Below, one piece after another: positions 26,501 to 38,500 of a stretch of DNA of 60,000 nucleotides. Numbering within the stretch: the first letter of the stretch is position 1; every line of letters begins with the position of its first letter. The position numbers and the translations under genes were made by a program. Source of the DNA: Bugula neritina (taxonomy: Eukaryota; Bryozoa; Gymnolaemata; Cheilostomatida; Bugulidae); contig OZ037765.1 of the NCBI GenBank assembly GCA_964035545.1, positions 34,549,504 through 34,609,503 on the forward strand, in the 5' to 3' direction. Under the pieces are notes generated by a model. It ran no database searches. It was given only the letters and a program-made list of their open reading frames with translations, and was not told the DNA's origin.

Positions 26501-29500
26501 GCCGTACCTGCCACTGCTGTGTTCGCAGTATTTCATGTGCGGCTTTCAGGTCCTCTATCAATTTACTGGCATATTCAATAATGGTGTAGTCCTGTTCGGG
26601 GATGCGGTATGTGAGGTGGTCGGGCACTCGCGTCTCTCGACCAAGCATCAGGAGGTTAGGGGCCTCCCTCATACTGGTATGCGGTGTACTACGGTAGGCT
26701 TGCATGATTTGCTAGTACCGTATCCCATTCCTCCTGACCCCGGCCGAGGAGCAGACTGCGGAGTGCGTCGCCCAACATGCGGTTGTTGCGTTCTACCACC
26801 CCTTTACCTTGAGGATGGTACGGAGTGGTTCTGCTTTGGTTTACTCCCCAGAGGCGGCAGAGATCGCTCAACAGTTGAGACTGGAATTGAGCTCCCTGGT
26901 CCAAATGTATCTGCTCGGGTAGTCCGAGGTAGCAGAATACATTTTGGTCTAGCACCCTGGCCACCGTTGGGGCAGACGCATCTTGAATAGCCAGAGCGTC
27001 GGCCCACCTGGTAAAGTGGTTCGGTCAATACTAAGATCCAACTGTTTCCTCTGGGGGTGAGAGGCATGGGTCCGACCAGGTCAACAGCTACCACTTGCCA
27101 TGGCCTTCCAGCATATAGCCTACGCCGTCCCGCTTCGCCAGGGAGACGGCCATGCTTGCTGGCCTGGCAGATTTTACACTGCTTTACTCTGAGTCGTACA
27201 TCACGCCCCATGCCGGGCCAGTACCATCGGAGCTGTAATTTGGTGAGCACCCTTTGGACCCCTGCGTGGGTCTGCTTATGGGTGTCCCATACTAACTCCC
27301 GGCGAATGGCGGCTGGGCAGACCACCCTCTCTCTCTCGTGGTGTCTGTTATAGTCGGCCACTGTCATGGTCAGCAGACTATCCGGCCCGATCCGCAGGGA
27401 GTCCCAACGTTGGCAGTACAGCCGTAACTCGGCGCATCCCTGCCGCAGTTGTTATTCGCTGGGTCGTCACCCCTGTTTCTTAGCCTGGTACACGTCGGCT
27501 ACGACCCCTGGAAGGTTTTCCTGGAGTTTTTGTAGCTCCCTGACGTTACTAGTCAAGACAGGGTTGGCGCGAAGGCTCTGTATAGCCTCCGGAGGCGTAT
27601 CAGCCTTCTGTCGGAGTTTACCCTGGTCCCAGTCATACTCCATGCTAGGGTGGTTCAGTGCTCTTAACTCGTATCTTGGGGAACCCTCGTCCCTCTTCTC
27701 GATGTTAAGGCATTGTTTACACCCCTCGTCCGGCCGCCGGCTCAGTCCGTCGGCATTGCCGTGTTTCTTACCGGGCCTATGTTCGATCCGGTGAGAGAAC
27801 TCGGCCAGGACCTCGAGCCACCTGGCGACCTGCTCTCTTGCATAACTAAATCAAGTACGCAGCCAGAACTTCCTGCCGTATAGATAAGGTCTGAAGTGCT
27901 TCACCGACTTGATCACTGCCAGCAGTTCCTTGCGGGCAGTGCAGTAATTTCGTTCGGTGGGTGAGAGAGACTTGCTGTAGCAGGCCACGACTACTTCGCG
28001 GCCCTCCTGCACCTGGGACAGCACAGCGCCGACGTTTTGGTCACTGGCGTCAGTATCTAGGATGTACTCCAGGGCAGGGTCTGGGTAGGCTAAGATGGGG
28101 GCCTCCAGCAGGCGGCCCTTGAGGCAGTCGAACGCCCTCTGTTCGACGGAAGTCCACTGCCAGGTAACCCCCATTTGCGGTGAGCCGATTTAACGGCTGT
28201 GCCACTCCCGCAAAGTCTGTTATGTATTGCCGGAAATACCCCACCAGCCCAAGAAATGCCCGAAGTCCGGTCAAATCCTTGGGGGTGACCCAGTGTTCTA
28301 TAGCTCGTACCTTTTCGGGATCTGTCGCCACACCGTGACGGCCGACGATGTGTCCCAGGTACTTGACCTCTGGCTGCAAGAGAGCAAACTTGGAGGGTTT
28401 GAGCTTCAGACCGGCACCTCTGAGTCGTTCGAAAACCTCCCGCAGACGACTGACGTGCGTCTGGAAGTCTGGGGAGATCACGATGACGTCATCAAGGTAT
28501 ACCAGCAGTGTCTTCCAGTGGAGTCCACTGAGGACCTGTTCCATGAGCCTCTGGAACGTGGCGGGGGCAGAACTTAGTCCAAAGGGTAGGACTTTCCACT
28601 TCCATAAGCCGTCCCGCGTGATGAACGCCGCCTTCTCCTGGGCGTCAGGACTGAGGGGGACCTGCCAGTAGCCGCTCAGCAAGTCTAGCGTACTGAAGTA
28701 CTTGCTGCCGGCTAGGGCGTTCAGAGATTCATCAATCCTGGGTAGGGGGTAGGCGTCCTGTATGGTCACGCTATTTAGTTTGCAGTAATCCACACAGAAC
28801 CGCCAACTGCCGTCTTTCTTTCGGACCAAGACCACCGGCGAGCTCCACGCACTATGTGCTGGCTCTATGTGCTGGCTCTATGAGGCCGCGGTCCAAAAGA
28901 TCCCGGACTTGTTGGCTAACCTCCTTCTCCGGTCCCAACCTCCGAGTGGGCTGTCGGATAGGGGCAGTCCCGGCAGCCAGTGTTATCTCATGACGGACAG
29001 CCGTTGTCAGGCCTACGTCATGGTCCCCACTGCTGAACACGTCACTATATTCGCGTAGCAACTGGGCCATGGCCTGGCGCTCTCCGTTGCTCGCGCAGCC
29101 GTCACACGGTGCCTGATATAGCTCTTGGACGTGTTGTGGGACGGTCCCCCGCCTAACTGACGGGCTCTGTTGGAGACCTTCCGCCGCAGCTCCCAGCGAC
29201 GGCCCTACATCTTTTTTCTAGATAAAGTGGAAACGGCTCAGCACGGACCCTGACGGTAGTTGTACCGCTTCAGAGAAGGGGTTGACGCACTGCACCAAGA
29301 TCTCTCCTCGGTCAGTCAGTCGGTTAAGACTGCTGGCGAGTTGGATTCTTGTGTGCGCGCCTTCGACAACCCCTAACCCCGAGAGTTGGCTATTGTTCAC
29401 TCTGCAATGAATGGTGGCCCGGGAGCGGCCGGGTATTGTACAGTTCCGTACTACCTGCACGCCTCCCACTAAGGGACGACCGAACTTGTCGACACAGGTG

Positions 29501-32500
29501 AGTTCCTTGCCGGCCATCAGCATGGCTGATTTGCTAAAGGTTATGCGGCAACCGTGTCTCTTCAAGAACGGCATCCCCAGTATAGCATCCTCTTCAAGTT
29601 GGCTGATGACGAAGGTTTCCTGGATGGCCTGGTCCCGGACGCGCCCAGTCAGCTCTGTATTACCGTAGAATGGAATTCGCAACCCGTCAGCTAGGGTGCC
29701 CGGTTCCCCGGTATAGAAAGCTAAGGCTCCCCTCTCCCTGGAGGGGAGGGTGTCAAAGACCCGACGGCTGAGGAGATTAGTGGTACACCCGGAGTCCAGT
29801 AGAAAGGTGACAGCTTTGCCAGCCACCTTTCCTGGCAAGAAATAGCTATCTCCATGAGGCTGTACCCGTACTCCCCCAGCGTGCTCGGTCTCGGCCGAAA
29901 GGGGTGGTGCCCGTTTGTTCCGCGGTTTGCGGGGCCGGTGAGAGTTTTTTTGCGGAGGGGTGGGTTAATCCCCTCCGATGTCCGAAGGGACCTCGCCAGC
30001 TGGCTCCATTTCTGGTAGCGGGCTAAAGCGGTTAGTGAGAGGCAGTGAGAAGGGTTCTTGTTGTCGGTCAGATTGACTGGTCCGACGAGGTGTTTGCCAC
30101 TGGTGGGGGGTATACCGCTGGGTCCGTGCGGACGCCTGGCGGTAATCATCCCGCTTTTCCTTCTTCTTTGGTTTGCGGAGTTCTGGGGGCTTCCGTGGGT
30201 TGTAGGATTTCCGCCGCTTCTTGGGTTGTGGACAGCTTGAGCGGAGGTGTCCCCTCATACCGCATCTCCAGCAAGTGGCAGCTGGTCTGGGGGTCTCTAC
30301 TCCTGGCCTCTTGTATCCCGTGGGGTTGCTGTGTGTTATGGTCGCCACCAGCTGTTCTAGCATAGTCATTAAGTGATCGACCTCCGTTTCCAAGGAGGGG
30401 CTGGTAGTAGCGGCGGCCACTCGGACCGGGTGGTCTGGTCTTCCGGTGACTCGCGGGGTAATCTCTATTGCTCGATAGAGTTGTTCGGCCCCCACATAAG
30501 CCTCGCTTTCTTGTAGCACAGCCTCTATCGTGGTCACTCCTCTCGCTTGTAACTGGTGGTGAAAGCCTAAATTGTTGAGGGACTGTACAAAAACCTCTAA
30601 CGTATAACGTCGTCTGTGTGTCTCTGGCAGGTCGCTATACGCGATCTGTGCCAGTCTCTTCACTAGGGTAGCATGGTCTGGGAGTGGTGTACATGTTTTG
30701 TGGAGCAGTCCTTGTAAACCGGCCCTGGCGTCTAAGACAGGTATGCCAAAACGGGCCCGTAGCGCAGCAATGATCCCGTCTACGCTAGGTCTCAGCCCGT
30801 ACGGCCTGACTTGTTCTGTCAGTGCCATCCATAGTTTTATCAGGGCTACTCTCGGCGGCCATCTTGTAATGGCTACAACTTCATTGAATTCCCGAATAAA
30901 TTGTTCAACATCTTCTAGGCCCGTGAAGACGGGAGCCTCTAAGGTATATTTATATGCCTCCTCTCCGGCCTCGAGAGGGTTTACGATAAATGTCTCGCTC
31001 ATCTTCTTCATTTGAAGCTGTACTTTCGGCCATGATGTTCTAATGTTCTTCCATCGTCTTTTACACAGTAGCTAGGATCTCACCGCTGCCACCACTGTTG
31101 TGATTTACAAAATCTAAATGCGTGGTCCTTAGCTTGTAATTATACATGAATTATCCGCAGTAGTAGAGGGTTTACAGTAGGATTAGAATATATTTATTTA
31201 CAGTTACATAATAATAAAAAGATACATATAAAACGATTCCACTATTTAATTACATCCTTTCTAGTCTAATGCGCTCTCTACTATATACAACATTCTTCAA
31301 ATTATGCATCGCTGGGGGTTGTCACCCGACGCATCTCTAATTGGTTGGGGACACGTCGAGGCGCGTATTGCGTGTTCCACTACAGTATAGCTTATTCACA
31401 CACGACGTTTTTTGTTCGTTGGGTCCGACGAATGCCCAACTAACAAACATCGCACCTCTTTGTCGCGCCAGCTGCAATAGTAGTGTATAGTTGCTTAGCA
31501 ACAGTGCTTTTACTCGCAAAGTTGTGACTAGTTAAATTTAGCTATAACCAAGTAAAAATTCCGAGTTAATAAAATAATTATAATCAAATCTGAAACATTT
31601 AGATTATGACAAATTTATTAGCTAAACAAAAGCTAAAGATTTAGTATATTGTGGTAAATATTAGCAGTTATCCCCCTTGACACATTACTTATGGCTATTT
31701 GTCTAAATACTGTAATCATAGCTAAATATGTAGCTTAACTTTCTAATACCTTAAACACTATGGCTAATGTTGAGCTTTTAACATAGTAAATAGTTAATCC
31801 CCTTTCCCCCAATTACAAGTTACAATACGCATACACTTGGTTGGGTTCATTTTTGTTGATTCATGTAAACCGAAAGTTGGACCGATTTCGGCAGGTGGAT
31901 GCAGGCAGACCGAATGTCGGTTGCCGATATTTCCAGTGTCGGTTACCGACATGACGAATGTCGGTATCCCCTGCCGAACATCGGTCCTGCTGTCGGTAGA
32001 AGGTTCTAGAGGTCCTTTGTTCTACCAGTATAAAAGGACACGCATTTTAGAGCTTCAGTCACTTGCGGACTGGAGCTCACACTGGATACTTCTCACTGCT
32101 ACAATAAAGTACTGCAAACACACGGCAACCTCTCTCTCTTGTCTCTTCTACAACAAGGAGTTATGTTCTCTGCCTGATTTCATTCTATTACCCACAAAAC
32201 TACTACAATATTTATGTTTAACAACAGTTAGACTGTGAAAAGGAAATGAAAATGACACGTAAAACTACAATGCCGTAGTCGTGCTTTTGTGATATTTTTG
32301 TGGGTTGAATAGAACTAGTGCCTGAACATACTCTTTGTTAGAGAGAACAAGATGTATTGTATAGTTGAAGAAATCTTTATTTAGTCGAATAATATATAAT
32401 AGTGAAAGTCTTCTGCCAGTGAGCTCCAGTAGTAGACTGAACTACACTGGAGCTCACTGGCTTTTATATACAACAAGAGATAGGGTTTTTCCTTTGTTGC

Positions 32501-35500
32501 CGAGATCGGAGGTCCGAAACGCCGACTTTCGGCATTTCGGGGCTTTCGGTAGCCCGAACTGCCGACTTTCGGTATTTCGGCATTTCGGAAGGCCGAAATG
32601 CCGATCTCGGGCAACAGGAAATAAATACATGCAAAAATCTACTACACCATTACAGCATTAAAAACGATACGTAACAGTATTTATAATACTGACGCACGCA
32701 GTTATTTCAGAATAATAGAGGATGAAAATCTATTACAAAAGAACGCAACATTAGTACAAGAAATATTACATAACTTCAGAATGCGTATTTCAGTAAAATG
32801 ACATTATGTTGAAAGCTTTAACAGTAATTACCATACTTAGGCATTAGCAAGCTAGCTTACTTAACTATAATTACAGAATTAAAAACGATACGCAACAGTA
32901 TTTATAATACTGTTGCACGCTGTTATTTCAAAACTAATAGAGGGTGAAAATCCATTACACTTTTATATCAAACTCAAACTGATTATTTATTTTTTCGTAG
33001 CCTTTCATTTCTTATTCTACTTATATTTTTTAGTGTTGCTAAATAAAAAATTAAAATGACCTGTTTTATAGTAGTTTTTCTATGAAAGAACTATAGCTAA
33101 AATGTTTCAGCTGAAACAATTAATATTATAAAATAAAATAAAAGTTGGTAGTGTCTACTTTAGGTAAAATGATTCAGTTGCCTCATTTTCAATTTAACTA
33201 CATTTTAACTTTTTTTCAAGTCACTGCTACTCATTGTGCACATCAACTCAGTTGCTTACGTGCATCTTTGTATTCAGGATCACAAAGATCATACTGATAC
33301 AGTGCAGCTGGTCAAGCTATTGTTATGTTTTTCAGATTTAGGGTTGATATGCTATCCAGAGAGCCTACTTATTTGCTATAGAACTGCACCAGGATAAGTC
33401 GAGTGAACGAGTATATTTTACACACAATTATACATTATAAAAACGATACAATACATCCAGACAAGTTATACATCTAATCTATTTGACACTCTAGCTTCGA
33501 CTGACTTAGCAGCGGGAAACTATAATTGCTGCTAACTATCAAATACGCCAATTGGCTATCCATTGTTCCGGGTCAATTACGCGACCCTACATGTTGTGCT
33601 GCTGGTAGTTCCACGAACCACCACACCGCCCCCACCAGTAGAAAGCCGTCTTTCTGATATATATAAAAAAAACATTCATTAGTAACCGCATACATCAGTG
33701 GACAAAAATAATACATAATATACAGGAAGAGACATAATAATAGGCAGAGTCATTATAACAATCCGTTACCTACAATTGACCAGCTATAGACGAGGAATAC
33801 CGGCTAACTGTGGTGTTAGACAGGGAATAACCTGTCAAGCAGTCAAGCATTTACATGACATCTTGGTTTCTCCCAAGAGGCGAAGTTGCGGAGTACTCCG
33901 GGTAGCCGAACTAGAGTCCTTGTTGGGCACGCCGGTGCTTGGCTTGGCATGTACGCAGTTTCCGTTTCATACGGCATACGGATCCCTTTAGCTGGAAGAG
34001 TCCTGTTGTAGTGTTAAGTAGATCTGGTGCCAGCTGGGTGAATTCTTCTTGCAATCGCAGGAGGCGTTCTTCTACTGTGGCCAGGCGGACTGGGTCTGGG
34101 GACGGTGTCCGTCTGCGGCGCATGGGGGGACTGGGGGACCTGGTTCGTCTCTTCGTCGGGGTAGGGGAGATCTCTCCTTCTTCTGGATATGTAAACTCCT
34201 CGGGGGTGTATGTAATCTGAAGGCGGTCAGACACCAACGGGGATTGTTGGCGGGTGTTGTCTAATACACGTTGGAACCCCGAGGTCAGAACGGCTAACAG
34301 CATTGCCTTCTTCACCAGGGGTCGTATAAGTGTAAGGAACTCCGGGTAGAGCTTAGCGTCGACCACGTAGTTTTCTCCAAGGAAACAGCCCGTCGCTCGA
34401 TGTCTGGTGACGGGGTAGGGATAAACATCGTTGTACCCGCAGGGGCAGAATGTTAGTAGGAGATGAGCATTGACGTGTAGTTTCAGGGAGCGGTGAGAGG
34501 CGCATTCTTCACCACAAATCTGGCATCTCGTCCGTCCTCTGGACCCCCAGGCCGTTTCTATTTCTTCCTCTGTTTGTGGAGACACCCACCGCCAACGGCG
34601 GCATAGTGGCTCAGGCCGGTCACCACTAGCATACTCCTCCGGATGCGGAGCGGGAAGTGTTCTATCCCGTACCCTGGTTGTAGCGGGTCGAGTGTAATCT
34701 GAAAAAGTTTCAACAGTGTTAATACAGTACACTGCCGTGTTGTCAGCTTGAATAGCTTGGCAACTCCTAATTCAGTTACCTCGTAGAGATTTGTGGTAGT
34801 GAATAGTCAGATAGAACACGTATTGCAATGAGATTATAAAAATCTCTAAGTCAAACTGAGTTCTTACTACGGTATTTCACTAACCTATCTCCAGCTCGAT
34901 TGACTCAGTGAGTCGGAGCTGAGCGATGCAATCTAGTTTCGTATTAAGATATAGTTAACTCACCCCACGATCTGTTGTTGTAAGACATACTGAATGTGTG
35001 AAATGGTTTGAACTACTGCTTAGAAACACGTCTACTCCTGACTGCATCAGCGTATGAAAAGATCGAGCAACGTGGTTGGGGTGCGTGATTAAGACTTTGT
35101 GCACCCGGCGGATGAATTTTGTTTCTATTTCCGCCGATACAAAAGTTGATATTTCCGTGGTGTTGACAACTCCCACATTTGCTCGATACTTTTCTCGTAC
35201 GGTTTTCCCCTAGACTTTCATACACGCCGCTTCTAACGCAGTCGCATATGAAGTCCTTCAAGTATGCGGGGGGTTGCCTCGTACGCTGTCCCCTTTCTAG
35301 GGGGGGTGACACGCTTGCCGGTTCGTTAGTAGGGGCCTCTAATGGCGTCTCTACTTCACCGTTAGCGGTCACCTCTTCTTGTTCTCCGGATGGAGCCCCT
35401 CCCTCCGTGGGGGTTTGCACTTCCGGAACCGGTTCGGTTTCTGGAAGTGATGGAATTAGACTTGGCGGTGGTGGACACGCTTCTGTTGACAAAAGCTGCC

Positions 35501-38500
35501 GCTCCTCTCTCACCAAGTTTTCTTCCCGCGGTATGACCACTTCGTATTCAGGTCCATGCCGCCGTCGCCCGCGCGTTGTTGTCTGCCTCCTGGGCTCTAA
35601 CAACGGGGGGGGGCTTCTCCCACTCCGTCGGGGCTAGCCCAATACGGTTTCAAGCGAGACTCATTCTGGATAGACACCTGTCCTGAGCGCTCAATCTTGT
35701 ACGTATGGTTGGGCATAGCCTCGACGACCACGTAGGGGCCTACGAACTTAGGCTTCAGTTTATCAGCCTGTCCGCGACGCCTACGGTAATTGACCATCCA
35801 CACCTTATCTCCCGTTTGATAGAGAGGTGGTTCATCGGAATCTTCGTGCCGCACCTTCCACTGCTGTTGGCGCAGTATATCGTGCGCGGCCTTCATCCGT
35901 TCCACTAGTTCACTGGCATACCCGTGAACCGAGTTGTCTTGCTCTGGAACGTGATAGGTGAGATGGTCAGGGACACGAGTCTCTCTCCCGAGCATCAAGA
36001 GGTTTGGGGTCTCACCAGTATTGGTGTGTGGGGTGCTACGGTATGCACGCATGACTTGCGGCAACACCGTATCCCATTCCTCTTGACTTCGTCCAAGGAG
36101 GAGACTCCGGAGTGCATCACCTAGCATCCGGTTGTTGCGCTCCACCACCCCGTTACCTTGAGGGTGGTAGGGGGTGGTCCTGCTCTGATTTACTCCCCAG
36201 AGGTGGCAAAGGTCGCTCATCAGTTGAGACTGGAATTGAGCGCCTTGATCAGAGTGTATCTGTTCGGGGAGCCCAAAATAACAGAATACATGTTGGTCTA
36301 GTGCCCTGGCCACTGTTGGGCTGACGCATCTGGGATAGCCAGAGCATCCGCCCACCTAGTAAAGTGGTCGGTTAGTACTAGGATCCAATTTTTGCCTCTG
36401 GGGGTCAGGGGCATGGGTCCGACCAGGTCTACAGCGACTACTTGCCAGGGCCTACCAGCATATAGCCTCCGCCGTCCTGCTTCACCAGGGGGGCGGCTAT
36501 GCTTACTGGCCTGGCAGATCTCACACTGTTTGACTCTGAGCCGGACGTCACGCTCCATTTGTGGCCAATACCACCGGAGTCGTAATTTGGACATCATTCT
36601 CTTGACCCCTGCGTGGGCCTGTTTGTGAGTATCCCAAATCAACTCACGGCAGATGGCCGTGGGGCAGACTACCCTCTTCCTTTCCGGGTGTCTGCCGCTG
36701 GCAGCTAGAGAGATCGTTAGTAACCCATCCTGCCCGATCCGCAGCGAGTCCCAACGCTGACAGTATAGCCGGAACTCGGCGCATCCCTGTCGTATGCGTT
36801 CCTCGCTGGGTCGTCGCCCTTCCCTTTTGGCCCGGTATATGTCTGCCACGACTCCAGGCAGCTCTTTTTGGAGCTTCTTCAGCTCTCGAACATTACCGGC
36901 CAGTACAGGGTTGGCGCGGAGGTTTTGTACACCCTCCGGGGACTCATCAACTCCTTGCCTGAGTTGACCCTGGTCCCAGTCAAACGGTGCTCCGTGGTGA
37001 GCCAGCGTCTCCAACTCGCATCGCGGGGGACCTCCATCCCTCCTCTCGATGTTGAGACACTGTTTGCAACCTCCGTCAGGTCGGCGGCTCAACCCATCCG
37101 CATTGCTGTGTCTTTTGCCCCGTCGATGTTCGATCCGGTATGATAATTCAGCTAGGATTTCGAGCCACCGGGCGACCTGACTAGAGGGCTCTGCTCTCTT
37201 GCACAACCAGATCAGCGAGGCATGATCCGTACACAGCCGGAACTTCCTGCCATATAGGTATGGTCTGAAGTGCTTCACTGACTTGATTACTGCCAGCAGC
37301 TCCTTGCGGGTAGTGCAGTAGTTTCGTTCAGTGGGTGAGAGAGACTTGCTGTAGTAGGCTACTACTACTTCTCGGCCTTCCTGCACTTGCGACAGCACAG
37401 CGCCAACATTTTGGTTACTGGCGTCGGTGTCGAGGATGTACTCCAGAGTGGGGTCTGGGTAGGCCAAGATGGGCGCCGTTAGTAGGCAGCCCTTGAGGCG
37501 GTCGAACGCTTCTTGTTCGACTGGGGTCCACTGCCACGTCACTCCCTTTGCGGTGAGCCGGTTTAACGGCTGTGCTATGCCCGCAAAGTCTGGTATGTAT
37601 TGTCTGTAATACCCTACCAGCCCCAAGAAAGCCCGGAGTCCGGTCAAGTCTTGGGGGTGACCCAGTCTTCTATTGCCCGTACCTTCTCGGGATCCGTTGC
37701 CACGCCGTTTCGACCGACAACGTGCCCCAGGTACTTAACCTCTGGCTGCAATAGAGCGCACTTAGAAGGCTTGAGCTTAAGACCGGCACCTCGGAGTCTC
37801 TCAAAGACCTCCTGCAGACGACTGACATGTGTCTCGAAGTCTGGGGAGATCACGATGACATCATCGAAGTAGATCAGCAGTGTCTTCCAATGGAGCCCGC
37901 TGAGGACTTGCTCCATCAGCCTCTGGAAGGTGGCTGGGGCGGAGGTCAACCCGAAAGGCAGCACCTTCCACTTCCACAACCCGTCCCGTGTGATGAACGC
38001 CGCTTTCTCTTGGGCGTCGGGACTCAGAGGAACTTGCCAATAGCCGCTTAGCAAGTCTAACGTACTGAAGTACTTGCTGCCGGCCAGGGCGTCCAATGAC
38101 TCGTCAATACGAGGTAGAGGGTAGGCGTCCTGTATGGTTACGCTATTGAGTTTGCGGTAATCCACACAGAACCGCCAACTGCCATCTTTCTTCCGGACCA
38201 GTACGACTGGCGAGCTCCACGCACTATGGGCGGGCTCTATCAGTCCCCGGTCCAGAAGATCCCGTACTTGTCGGCTAACCTCCTTCTCTTTCTCCGGCCC
38301 CAGCCTGCGTGTGGGCTGCCGGACAGGGACTGTCCCTGCAGTCAGCGGTATTTCGTGTCTGACAATTCCAGTCAGTCCCACGTCATGCTCTCCGCTGCTG
38401 AACACATCACCGTAGTCGCGTAGTAACTTAGCCATAACTTGGCGTTCTCTGTTACTCGCGCAGCCGCTACAGGCTGTGTCATACAACTCCCGGAGATGTG

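Larger units (their letters stand above)
23776..31384 (-). mobile_element. Ty3/gypsy LTR retrotransposon II
   Basis: LTRs of 290 and 289 bp (23776..24065, 31096..31384) enclose gag, pol and a third ORF on the minus strand. The target duplication GTAT lies at 23772..23775 and 31385..31388. LTRs differ at about fifteen positions. The primer site at 31077..31094 matches tRNA-Leu with one mismatch. pol is broken at several places but gag is open. It sits exactly at the left terminus of the fold-back transposon. Confidence 0.95.

Noticed and set aside
33911-34988. Third ORF of element III as a retroviral-type envelope
   Set aside because: No signal peptide, membrane anchor or cleavage motif is present. 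Zinc-finger and coiled-coil features point elsewhere.
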